A stretch of 22,043 nt of DNA from AC-32 sp038236705 (GCA_038236705.1 JBBRZN010000037.1:1-22043); one strand, 5' to 3'. Positions 7,235-13,971 are shown, counted from the first letter of the stretch. Made by a program: numbers and translations. Notes: a model not told the origin generated them from the letters alone.

Positions 7235-9547
7235 TCACTCGGTTACGCCCGCCTCGCGGACGAGTCGGTCGAAGGCAGGCATCATCGTCAGAACCGATCG
7301 CGCGACCGCCTGCTTCGCGTCCAGCTCGAACGCCTCGCTGATCGATTCGCTCCGCTTGACACGCTGCTCGAGCTGTTGGTTCAGGTACAGAAGTCCGAGC
7401 CCGGTGCCGATGGCGTAGCGCTGTTTCGCGGCGTCCACGCCGGTGTCGGTGAGGTCGCGGGAACGGGCACCGATGTAGGTCTTGAACGGTCCGTACTCCT
7501 GGTTCAACTGGATCGTCGGGATCGGCTTGCTGCCGAGCTGCGCCAGCTCTGCATACTCCGGCCGCTCCGCGAGGGTGGAAGCTGGCACGTCCTCGACGTT
7601 GCCGGGAGTGCCGTTGTTCCAGTCGGTCTGCTCGGCGGGAGACGACCAGATCACGGCCACCAGGCTGCCCTCGCCGGTGCCACCCGTGCCGCCTTTCGCG
7701 GTACCGGACTTGCGCTTCGGCATCTCGTCTACGACCTCGAACTCGCTGACCCAGTTCAGCGTCGAGCCGACGCCGCCGGCGGCCCGCTGCCACCCGTGCA
7801 CTTCGGCGGTCAGCTCGAACGTCCCCTCTTGGGCGTTCGGCGGGACGACGACCGATACGCGGATGCGGCCCTGGTGCAACTCGCCGACCGTGATCTCGCG
7901 CACGTTGATATCGGGGTGGTTGCATCTCACCTCGAGCTGGCCGCGGGCGGGCATGAATGCGTCCACGGCGTTCAGCGTGTACTGAACGAACTTCGTCTTG
8001 TCGTCTTCGGCGACGATCTTCTCGGGGCCTTCGAGCATTGTTGGGTCGGCGTAGAGGTCGATCGGCTTCGGGGGCTTACCGCCTCCGCCACCGCCTCCGC
8101 CACCGCCACCGCCAGTGCCACTTCCGTTGAGCGCGAACCCACGCACGCGAAGCGCCTGGCTGATCTGTCTCGCCACTTCGACCGCGGACTCAGCAGACGT
8201 TGAGCGCGTGATTGCCTCGCGAATCAGTTCGCCGTTGATGTCCGCCAGCTCGCTCCAGGCGTCGAGGAAAGCCGCGACGGCGTCCTCGAGGCGGAGGGCA
8301 TCGTCGCTGGAGAGAAGGTGGGAGCGGTCGGGTGTGAACAGCGCCGTCCGCACCTCGATCGGAAGCTCGTCCGTTTCGACGACGACGAAGACGCGGTCGT
8401 AGAGCTTGTTCAGCCGTGTCTTGTAGCGAAACTCCTGCGGCGTCCAGTGGTGGTGAACCTGGCCATTCGAGGTGAAGGCGAGGGCGTGGTCGCGCGCGGT
8501 GAAGTTCCGCCTTTCGCCCGCCTCGCCCGGTGCGGAGAAGACGTAGAAGTGGACGGGCAGGTGATAGGTGACCCCGTCGATGTGGTAGGGGAGCTTGTCG
8601 GTGCCGTCCCTCCGGTCGGCCCGCGGGTTGTCCTCGAGGCGCCGCAAGAGGCCGCGGAGGTATTCGTTGCGATCGGCGCGCACCATTGTGTTGGTGAAAC
8701 GGACGGGCGTGATGGGCTCGAAGAGCCGCGTGTTGAGGACGGTGTCGAAGGAGCGCTCGTCGCCGAGGCGTGCTCGGTGGTAGCCCTCGACGCCGTAGGA
8801 GATCAGCGCGAGGTACGTACCCGGCTCGAACTCCCGGAACTCCGACGCGGGCGCCGACCACGGCTCAGCCGTGTCGCCGGGCTCCTGCCAGGGCGTCGTG
8901 GTCAGGTAGTAGGCGGTCTGGCCCTTCCCGTGGGCCTCCCACATCACCACTGCCACCGAGATGCGATCCTCGCTCGAGTTCAGCTCGGGAGCGCGCCGCG
9001 TGACGAGGATGATCGCGTCCGCGTTGCGGAAGGTGCTTGCGCCTCCCAGGCCGAAGGCGCCTTGTTGCCACGCCGCCTTGGTCTTGTGGCTCGACCCGAT
9101 CATGAAAATCGTGTTCGCGACGGCGGCTGGCGTGATGCCGCACCCGTGGTCGCGGTAGCCGATGCTGACCCGCTTTGTCGTCCGTGCCGGCGGCTCGGCC
9201 TCGTAGAAGGTGACGGTCACGTCGTCGGCGATCTCCCGCTCGCTGCGTCCGGCGAGAAGTTCACGCGCTGCTTCCTCGGGTGTTCTGTACGGCACCCTGG
9301 ACAGATCGCCGAACTTGGCGGCGGCCAGGCGCTCCAGGAGCGCATCCTGCATGTTCGTCACCGGCTCGAGGGCCTTGTGGTCGAAGCTGCCGCTGGTCGT
9401 GATCAGGCCGAAGTTGTTCCAGCGGTCGCCGAGCGGACGCTCGTGGCGTGCGCCGATGTCCGTCTCGATCAGCCGCTGGACGGCCTCCGCGTCGGCGAGC
9501 GTGCGCGCGTCGAGCGCGGCCTGAATGATCTTCTTTGCGTTGTTCAT
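7235..9547 (-). CDS. GHKL (Hsp90/MORC-type) ATPase with poly-glycine linker
   Basis: This 770-residue protein carries an N-terminal Bergerat-fold ATPase. It shows a helix with Glu61/Asn65/Asp68 (EPVTNMQD), the DxGxG-type loop YRDHGCGI (131-138), a lid GSSHKTK and GAFGLGGAS (163-171). These resemble Hsp90/MORC/topoisomerase VI-like ATPases, not histidine kinases, as no H-box is present. A transducer-like region (about 190-470) ends in an uninterrupted 12-glycine run (479-490), followed by a beta-rich domain and a C-terminal helix. ATG at 9547 overlaps the stop of the RHH gene (ATGA); the frame remains open upstream to 9817 only as a shadow of that gene. GHKL ATPases recur in defence islands; I know no named system with this exact pair next to qatABCD. 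Role inferred: ATP-driven sensor or clamp. Confidence 0.82.
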   Translation of the reverse strand: MNNAKKIIQAALDARTLADAEAVQRLIETDIGARHERPLGDRWNNFGLITTSGSFDHKALEPVTNMQDALLERLAAAKFGDLSRVPYRTPEEAARELLAGRSEREIADDVTVTFYEAEPPARTTKRVSIGYRDHGCGITPAAVANTIFMIGSSHKTKAAWQQGAFGLGGASTFRNADAIILVTRRAPELNSSEDRISVAVVMWEAHGKGQTAYYLTTTPWQEPGDTAEPWSAPASEFREFEPGTYLALISYGVEGYHRARLGDERSFDTVLNTRLFEPITPVRFTNTMVRADRNEYLRGLLRRLEDNPRADRRDGTDKLPYHIDGVTYHLPVHFYVFSAPGEAGERRNFTARDHALAFTSNGQVHHHWTPQEFRYKTRLNKLYDRVFVVVETDELPIEVRTALFTPDRSHLLSSDDALRLEDAVAAFLDAWSELADINGELIREAITRSTSAESAVEVARQISQALRVRGFALNGSGTGGGGGGGGGGGGKPPKPIDLYADPTMLEGPEKIVAEDDKTKFVQYTLNAVDAFMPARGQLEVRCNHPDINVREITVGELHQGRIRVSVVVPPNAQEGTFELTAEVHGWQRAAGGVGSTLNWVSEFEVVDEMPKRKSGTAKGGTGGTGEGSLVAVIWSSPAEQTDWNNGTPGNVEDVPASTLAERPEYAELAQLGSKPIPTIQLNQEYGPFKTYIGARSRDLTDTGVDAAKQRYAIGTGLGLLYLNQQLEQRVKRSESISEAFELDAKQAVARSVLTMMPAFDRLVREAGVTE
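8080..8117. repeat. GGN trinucleotide tract encoding 12 glycines
   Basis: Repeated (CCGCCN)-type units on the plus strand encode a run of glycines in the GHKL ATPase. It separates the ATPase/transducer half from the beta-rich C-terminal half and could vary in length by slippage in steps of three bases, changing only linker length. Confidence 0.7.
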
Positions 9548-10680
9548 CGTTTGCCATCCTCTCCGTGGTTCTTCATGGTGACGTCGTTCGTGATCTCGGT
9601 CAGGTACTCGGTGCCGAACTCGGTGAGCGTGTAGCGGCCGCCGATCTGCTTCGGCTGCACAAGGCCCCACTCGCGTGCGCGAGCGACGTAGCCCTGTGCG
9701 TTCGTCGCCGCGACGTTCGCGCCCCAGTCCGGCCGCACGCGCTGGAACGTCTCGACGAGTTCGAGCCGGTTCGGCTGGTCCGCCACGGCCGCGACGACTG
9801 CGCGGAAGCCCCACCAATCGCCGGGCGCGTGACGGCGTAGATGTTCAAGAAACGTGCGTGCAAACTCGGGAGCGTGAGGCAGTTGGAGCGAGATGCCGTC
9901 GAGGCCCCGCAGCAGCCGCCAGCCGTCTGAGGTGAGACCGATCAAGAGCTCGCCGGCGGGAGACCGCTTTGCCTGGCAGACCCGCCACGAGAAGAGCGGC
10001 CCCTCGGCACGGAGGCTGCGGTGGTTGCCGTCCATGACCGATCCGACGGCGAACGCCTTGAACGCGTCAGCCGCAGACTGTGGCTTCGCCCGGTTCGTCG
10101 GGAAGAGGGCCGTGAGCTTCTGTCCTCCTGCCTCCGCCAGCCCGCGCAGCGCCTCGGCGTAGTCCCAAGCTTCTTCGGTCACTCTCTCCACGAACAGCTC
10201 GTAGGGCACAGGCCCGCTGACGGCGCGCTCGGCGAGTCGGTACGCGACCCAAAGCGACGGAAAATCACGGTTGTGCATGCCGAAAAGCGGCTCGTCCTCC
10301 ACCTCTGCCTCCCCATCCGCGAGGGGTTCGCCCTCGGCTGCAAGATGGAGAGCCGTCGCTGAGAGATCGTCGATAGGACTCGCGTCGACTCTGCGGTCCG
10401 CGTCCTCGGTGTCGGCCGCAAGGCGCACTACCGCATTTCCGTCCTCGCCGCTGGTCCTGATGGAGGTCGTCGGCACAGGGACAGGCTCCTGACGCACTAT
10501 CGGTTCCGCCGGCGCCGGTTCGTACTTCAGCTCGAGCAGCAGCCCCTCCGCGGCGTCGCGGAAGAACTCCGTCCGCGTCGAATATCCGCCGAGCCCCGCG
10601 ACTATAGCCTTGTCGATCTGGCGAATAAGCGTGACGCTCAGAGGTATTTTCACGAGGCGCTCTTCAGTATGCCGTTCCAA
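9544..10680 (-). CDS. Ribbon-helix-helix plus winged-helix protein, first gene of the Qat-linked operon
   Basis: This 378-residue protein begins with a ribbon-helix-helix (MetJ/Arc/CopG-type) segment (about 9-52: a beta strand VKIPLSV, then helices around IDKAIV and TRTEFFRDAAEGLLLE). An acidic linker follows (about 55-130). The C-terminal half (about 135-370) looks like one or two winged-helix modules, including a region near the end rich in aromatic and basic residues with RYTLTEFGTEYL. The start is TTG at 10680, chosen because AGGAGG lies four bases upstream and the RHH would be cut by most later starts; GTG 10653 is the alternative. RHH proteins commonly bind their own promoters, so autoregulation of the seven-gene operon is likely. 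The long extension suggests it is also a working partner of the ATPase. No exact family recognised. Confidence 0.75.
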   Translation of the reverse strand: MERHTEERLVKIPLSVTLIRQIDKAIVAGLGGYSTRTEFFRDAAEGLLLELKYEPAPAEPIVRQEPVPVPTTSIRTSGEDGNAVVRLAADTEDADRRVDASPIDDLSATALHLAAEGEPLADGEAEVEDEPLFGMHNRDFPSLWVAYRLAERAVSGPVPYELFVERVTEEAWDYAEALRGLAEAGGQKLTALFPTNRAKPQSAADAFKAFAVGSVMDGNHRSLRAEGPLFSWRVCQAKRSPAGELLIGLTSDGWRLLRGLDGISLQLPHAPEFARTFLEHLRRHAPGDWWGFRAVVAAVADQPNRLELVETFQRVRPDWGANVAATNAQGYVARAREWGLVQPKQIGGRYTLTEFGTEYLTEITNDVTMKNHGEDGKR

Positions 10681-10684
10681 AGGT

Positions 10685-10690
10685 CCTCCT
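10685..10690 (-). promoter_or_regulatory. Shine-Dalgarno site deciding a TTG start
   Basis: The coding strand reads AGGAGG followed by four bases and TTG (10680-10678). The strong ribosome site is the main support for the uncommon TTG start of the RHH gene; spacing is slightly short. Confidence 0.65.
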
Positions 10691-10700
10691 CATCCGATAC

Positions 10701-10724
10701 ACTAAGTATAGTAAAGAAAATACT
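10701..10724. promoter_or_regulatory. Possible RHH operator over the -10 region
   Basis: Two short overlapping inverted repeats sit on the promoter: ACTA-N4-TAGT (10701-10712) and AGTA-N7-TACT (10710-10724). RHH dimers usually bind short repeated boxes overlapping their own promoter, so this is a reasonable operator candidate for the RHH protein. The arms are only four bases and the area is AT-rich, so chance is possible. Confidence 0.35.
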
Positions 10725-10735
10725 CACTGTGTCAA
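10705..10735 (-). promoter_or_regulatory. Sigma70-type promoter of the RHH-GHKL-qatABCD-kinase operon
   Basis: On the minus strand a consensus -35, TTGACA (10735-10730), is followed by TATACT (10710-10705) with a 19-base spacer, or by TACTAT (10713-10708) with a 16-base spacer. Transcription would begin near 10698, leaving a short leader with AGGAGG just before the TTG start. The site lies in the most AT-rich stretch of an otherwise very GC-rich window. Confidence 0.65.
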
Positions 10736-10887
10736 CTTGATGAAGCCCTACGCGTGGGGAGTATATCGCTATAATCGACGTCTCGCGACTTCCGCCGCCG
10801 CGGGACAGGGCCGTTCAGGTGGCATTCGCACAGGGCACCGGGTCCATCCGTAGCCAGCCCTAAGCTCGTATAGCGTGCGTCGGCAAC

Positions 10888-11112
10888 GTGGCCTCCGGGG
10901 AGAGCGAGCTGGTCGGGACAACCGAAGCGGCGAGGATCCTCGGTGTGTCCCGGAACCGCGTACGGCAGCTCATCGCCAAGGGCCAGCTACCAGCCGTCCG
11001 CGTTGGGCGAACGTTCGTTATCCGACGGGCGGAGCTGGAGCGGTACGCAGCTCAGCCGCAGGGCCGTCCGCGTCACCCTCGCCGCGTCACCGGCGACGAA
11101 GCGCGCCATTGA
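10888..11112 (+). CDS. Small excisionase/MerR-type helix-turn-helix regulator
   Basis: This 74-residue protein is essentially a single winged HTH of the excisionase (HTH_17) type: TTEAARILGVSRNRVRQLI, then a wing region GQLPAVRVGRTFVIRRAELERY. It has a basic tail. The start is GTG at 10888; an in-frame TAA at 10861 excludes a longer form, and a later GTG (10942) would cut the HTH. No clear Shine-Dalgarno site is visible. It lies 61 bases before the methyltransferase gene, with a perfect inverted repeat around that gene's -35 box in the gap. By position it could be a control protein for the restriction-modification set, a job usually done by Cro-like C proteins. Alternatives are a phage-type excisionase remnant or an unrelated regulator. 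Confidence 0.75.
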   Translation: MASGESELVGTTEAARILGVSRNRVRQLIAKGQLPAVRVGRTFVIRRAELERYAAQPQGRPRHPRRVTGDEARH

Positions 11113-11122
11113 GGCGAACATA

Positions 11123-11150
11123 CATTCTCTGTTGACAGGGCAAGAGAATG
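11123..11150. promoter_or_regulatory. Perfect 8+8 inverted repeat around the methyltransferase -35 box
   Basis: CATTCTCT (11123-11130) and AGAGAATG (11143-11150) are exact reverse complements separated by 12 bases, so their centres are 20 bases apart, about two helical turns. The spacer contains TTGACA. This geometry fits a dimeric repressor or activator bound on one face of the DNA. The HTH gene just upstream is the obvious candidate. A hairpin role is less likely because no T run follows. Confidence 0.65.
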
Positions 11151-11161
11151 ACCGGTAGGCT
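11132..11161 (+). promoter_or_regulatory. Promoter of the cytosine methyltransferase gene
   Basis: A consensus TTGACA at 11132-11137 is followed after 18 bases by TAGGCT (11156-11161), a weak -10. Transcription would begin around 11168-11170, only a few bases before the ATG at 11174, so the message would be leaderless or almost so; no Shine-Dalgarno site is seen, which agrees. Confidence 0.5.
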
Positions 11162-11173
11162 GCGGCTTCGCCG

Positions 11174-12247
11174 ATGACGACGTTTCGCCTTATTGACCTT
11201 TTCGCCGGCATCGGTGGAATGACGTGCGGGTTCGTCCAAGCGAACCGCCACGCGGCATCCTTCGAGCCCATCTTCGCGGTCGAGCTGGAGGAGCCGCTCG
11301 CGCAGATTTACAAGCGAAACTTCGGTGATCACATTCACGTCGGTGACATCAAGGACGTCGCGGAGTTCCCTGTCGCGGACGTCGTGATCGGCGGACCTCC
11401 GTGCCAGGGGTTCAGTCCCTTGGGACGAGATCGCGACGCCGATTCCCGTGCGCTGCTGAACAGCCTTTGGCGGCACTTCGTCCGCTCGCTTGAGGAGTCC
11501 GAGCCTTACATCTTCGTGATGGAGAACGTTCCCGAGCTGCTGCGCTCGGCTGAATACGCCGCCTTCAAGAAACGCGTGACGTCGCCGAAGCTTGGCTACG
11601 TGGTTCGGGAAGGCGTTCTTCTCGCCGCAGACTTCGGCGCTCCACAGCTGCGCCGACGCGCGATCGTCGTTGGCTCCCGAATCGGTGAACCGCCGTGGCC
11701 GACCGCGACGCACTCGCCCGAGCGCTACGTGACCGTGCGCCGAGCGCTCAAGGGCGTTCCTCTTGAGCCGGACGGTCGCCGTTGGCATCGCTCCCGCCCG
11801 AACATCCGCCCGAGCTCGATCGAGCGCTACAAGGCCGTACCCGAGGGCGGCAACCGCTTCGACCTGGCGAAGAATCGACCCGAACTGCTTCCGCCCTGCT
11901 GGCAGAAGAAGAAGAGCGGAACCACGGATGTGTTCGGCCGGTTGTGGTGGGATCGTCCCTCCTTCACGATCCGTACCGAGTTCTACAAGCCGGAGAAGGG
12001 ACGCTTTCTCCATCCTGAGGCGCACCGCCCGCTCACAGTCCGTGAGGCGGCCTTGCTTCAGGGCTTCCCGCGGCGACACGCGAAGCCCCCGCTCGGCTTC
12101 GTTTTCCCGGAGGACATGCCGATGACGATCGTTGCGAAGGGAATCGGCAACGCCGTTCCGCCGCCGCTCGCACAGGCGATCGGGGCGGCGGTTCTCGACT
12201 ATCTCGCGGACGCAGCTGGCCTCGAGACGGGACGGAAAGCCGCCTAG
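11174..12247 (+). CDS. C5-cytosine DNA methyltransferase
   Basis: This 357-residue enzyme transfers a methyl group from S-adenosylmethionine to carbon 5 of cytosine in a specific DNA site. The ordered motifs are present: I DLFAGIGG (8-15, cofactor loop), IV GGPPCQGFS (73-81, catalytic Cys77), VI ENVP (117-120), VIII QLRRR (157-161), IX region RPLTVREAALLQGFP (284-298) and X GNAVPPPLAQAIG (324-336). The target-recognition region between VIII and IX is short to moderate, so one recognition site is expected; the site cannot be read from sequence. It converges on the HNH nuclease gene, their stops sharing CTAG, and a Mig-type glycosylase follows. The set reads as a 5-methylcytosine restriction-modification system with its own repair enzyme. 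Confidence 0.95.
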   Translation: MTTFRLIDLFAGIGGMTCGFVQANRHAASFEPIFAVELEEPLAQIYKRNFGDHIHVGDIKDVAEFPVADVVIGGPPCQGFSPLGRDRDADSRALLNSLWRHFVRSLEESEPYIFVMENVPELLRSAEYAAFKKRVTSPKLGYVVREGVLLAADFGAPQLRRRAIVVGSRIGEPPWPTATHSPERYVTVRRALKGVPLEPDGRRWHRSRPNIRPSSIERYKAVPEGGNRFDLAKNRPELLPPCWQKKKSGTTDVFGRLWWDRPSFTIRTEFYKPEKGRFLHPEAHRPLTVREAALLQGFPRRHAKPPLGFVFPEDMPMTIVAKGIGNAVPPPLAQAIGAAVLDYLADAAGLETGRKAA

Positions 12248-13182
12248 CCGTCGGCTTCTCCGGCGCCTCGGCGCTCTCGACGTCGTCGTTCCTGCAGCTT
12301 TCCCGTCTCCTCGTTGTGGTCGCGGTGGCAGAGAGTGATGAGGTTCGCCTCCTTGTTCAACTCCTCGGGCGCAAGGGCGTCGAGTTCCTCGGCGACCGCG
12401 GTCTTGTGGTGGATCTCGAGATAGAACCGCGTGTCCCCCGCCGCGAGCGCCTTCTCGCGATTGCGCCCGCACCTCCGACAGGTGTAGTGGTCACGTGCAA
12501 AGACGCGCTCCCGCAGGTCTTCGGGATAGAGGCGCTGGCGCGGATCCCGGCGGTCGGTTGGATCAGCGGAAACGAGCCGGTATTCGCCCGGCCGTAGCCC
12601 AGGTTCATCGATGTGCGAGTTGATTGGCCAGCCGTGCTCGTCGCGCAACTCTCGTACTCGCCGGCTGCCCTCTTTGATGCGGGCTACGTAGTCGAGCTGC
12701 TCGCGGGTGACGACTTGGCCGACCTTCGCCTCGAGGAAGGCCGAGATCCGACTGAGTCCGCTCCCGGGGCGCCGGCGAATCTCGTTCGCAAGCTGCCACT
12801 CTCCCGCGCGCTCCTCGTCCGGCTCGGCACTTTCGAGCCTGTAGGCGCTGCCGCCGAGCTCGGTGATGTCGTAGCCGTGCTCGTCGCGCAGCTCGCGGAT
12901 CCGTCGCGCCCACTCGCCGATGCCAGCGATCGCCGCCAGCTCCTCCCCGTAGACCGCCTGTCCCACCCGCTCGCGGAGGTAGGCCAACAGCTTGTGGCGC
13001 CCTCCCTCACCTCGGCGCGCGCGCGGCCTCGGGCCGAAGTGTCGACGCTGCGTACCGACGATCTCAGCGACGACCTGGTCGAGCTCGTCTCGTTTGGCCT
13101 CTCCGGCCTCTACCTTGTCTGCGAACTTGGCGACAGAATCGGCCGCGCCGCGCAACCGCGCGGCGGCGTCCTCGGCGCTCAT
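12244..13182 (-). CDS. HNH endonuclease with two tandem winged-helix-like repeats
   Basis: This 312-residue protein has a helical N-terminus (1-50). Two related modules follow (about 63-118 and 145-205), each with a shared core R-[IV]-RELRDEHG (94-103 and 175-184) and ending in YRL. A zinc-bound HNH nuclease occupies about 218-295 (Cys235-x2-Cys238, LEIHHK with His258/259, Asn280, LCHRDH with Cys285 and His289). The repeats look like winged-helix DNA readers, so recognition and cutting would be split between domains. Placed against a C5 methyltransferase it is the likely restriction enzyme of the pair, though a methylation-dependent (McrA-like) nuclease is possible. The frame stays open to 13266, but ATG 13182 avoids a 47-base overlap with the divergent glycosylase gene. 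Confidence 0.88.
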   Translation of the reverse strand: MSAEDAAARLRGAADSVAKFADKVEAGEAKRDELDQVVAEIVGTQRRHFGPRPRARRGEGGRHKLLAYLRERVGQAVYGEELAAIAGIGEWARRIRELRDEHGYDITELGGSAYRLESAEPDEERAGEWQLANEIRRRPGSGLSRISAFLEAKVGQVVTREQLDYVARIKEGSRRVRELRDEHGWPINSHIDEPGLRPGEYRLVSADPTDRRDPRQRLYPEDLRERVFARDHYTCRRCGRNREKALAAGDTRFYLEIHHKTAVAEELDALAPEELNKEANLITLCHRDHNEETGKLQERRRRERRGAGEADG

Positions 13183-13219
13183 GAGCTGTTCGGAGTCCTC
13201 GGCCAGCGAAAATCCTGAG

Positions 13220-13951
13220 ATGGGTGGGAAACGCGCGGAGGTAGGGGACCTTATCCCGGAGAACACTCAGCAGTGGCTTCGCCGCCGTGTGCTCGCCTGG
13301 TTTCGAACAAACGGGCGCGACTTTCCGTGGCGAGAGACCGACGATCCGTACCGCGTGTTGATCGCCGAGCTACTCCTCCAGCGAACGCGGGCTGACCTCG
13401 TAGAGCGGCTCTACGACCGCTTCCTCGCGGCGTATCCGAGCCCTCATGCTCTGGCGAAGGCTGAACCGGCTGAGACGGAGGCGCTGCTAGGGCCGCTCGG
13501 ATTCCTGCATCGCTCACGGCGCCTACCCGCCCTTGGGCGAGCCCTTGTCGACCGGCACGGAGGCGACGTGCCGCGCTCGAAGTCGGCGTTGCTCGCGCTG
13601 CCCGGCGTCGGTGAGTATGTCGCCAACGCCGTTCTGACGATTGCATTCGGGCGACGGATGCCGCTTGTCGACCCGAACGTCATTCGGCTGCTCGGCCGCG
13701 TCATCGGTCACGCCTCGACCCGCGCTCGGCCCCGAGACGATGCTGCTCTGTGGGAGTTCGTTGCCCACTTGCTTCCCCGCCGGGGGGCACGCGAGTTCAG
13801 CCTCGCCCTCGTCGACCTAGGCGCTCTCGTCTGCCGCCGCCGGCCTCGGTGTTTCGAGTGCCCACTCAGGTCCCGGTGCGAGGCATTCCTCTCCGGAACC
13901 GTGACCCCATTGCCGCTCGATCGCGCCGAAATGCGGACAGCCAAGCGATAG
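13220..13951 (+). CDS. Mig-type HhH-GPD T/G mismatch DNA glycosylase (MutY/EndoIII superfamily)
   Basis: This 243-residue HhH-GPD glycosylase has the pre-motif IAELLLQRT (48-56), the helix-hairpin-helix LPGVGEYVANAV (127-138) and LVDPNV (149-154) with catalytic Asp151, then a C-terminal four-cysteine iron-sulfur loop (Cys205, 211, 214, 220). Tyr133 occupies the position that is Lys in EndoIII and Ser in MutY; Tyr plus Asp is the pattern of Mig.MthI, the thymine glycosylase that repairs T/G mismatches formed when 5-methylcytosine deaminates. MutY's C-terminal NUDIX-like domain is absent, fitting Mig. The first cysteine spacing is x5, where x6 is usual. Its place beside a C5 methyltransferase strongly supports the role. 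ATG 13220 is chosen; the frame is open upstream to 12992 only as antisense of the HNH gene. Confidence 0.88.
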   Translation: MGGKRAEVGDLIPENTQQWLRRRVLAWFRTNGRDFPWRETDDPYRVLIAELLLQRTRADLVERLYDRFLAAYPSPHALAKAEPAETEALLGPLGFLHRSRRLPALGRALVDRHGGDVPRSKSALLALPGVGEYVANAVLTIAFGRRMPLVDPNVIRLLGRVIGHASTRARPRDDAALWEFVAHLLPRRGAREFSLALVDLGALVCRRRPRCFECPLRSRCEAFLSGTVTPLPLDRAEMRTAKR

Positions 13952-13971
13952 CGCCTCCACCTCGGCCTTCC

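Larger units (their letters stand above)
10681..10887. other. Divergent intergenic control region
   Basis: This 207-base spacer separates the minus-strand operon from the plus-strand HTH gene. The left half holds the operon promoter and possible operator. A perfect TATAAT at 10770-10775 faces the HTH gene but has no recognisable -35 at normal spacing, so it is a weak candidate only. The right half (about 10790-10887) is GC-rich and shows nothing I can name. Confidence 0.5.

Noticed and set aside
8080..8117. Repeat tract as CRISPR or structural repeat
   Set aside because: It is a coding trinucleotide run without spacers.
6284..8203. Long plus-strand open frame (639 codons) across qatA and the GHKL gene
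   Set aside because: Ser/Arg-rich composition with no motif, spans two genes on the other strand that have clear motifs.
8318..9634. Plus-strand open frame (438 codons) opposite the GHKL ATPase
   Set aside because: Shadow frame; the GHKL motifs are on the other strand in the same region.
10770..10775. TATAAT as promoter of the HTH gene
   Set aside because: No -35-like hexamer at 16-18 bases upstream and no extended -10; may be chance in an AT-rich pocket, so not listed as a separate feature.
11123..11150. Inverted repeat read as a terminator of the HTH gene
   Set aside because: No T run follows, loop of 12 bases is long, and the repeat holds a consensus -35 box; operator is a better fit.
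11087..12472. Long minus-strand open frame (461 codons) antisense to the methyltransferase
   Set aside because: Arg-rich, no domain, and lies opposite a gene with all C5-methyltransferase motifs; a GC-rich shadow frame.
12992..13219. Upstream extension of the glycosylase frame
   Set aside because: The extension is antisense to the HNH gene and Ser/Arg-rich; Mig/MutY homology begins only after ATG 13220.
13183..13266. Longer N-terminus for the HNH nuclease
   Set aside because: Would overlap the divergent glycosylase start; ATG 13182 gives a protein with a normal helical N-terminus.
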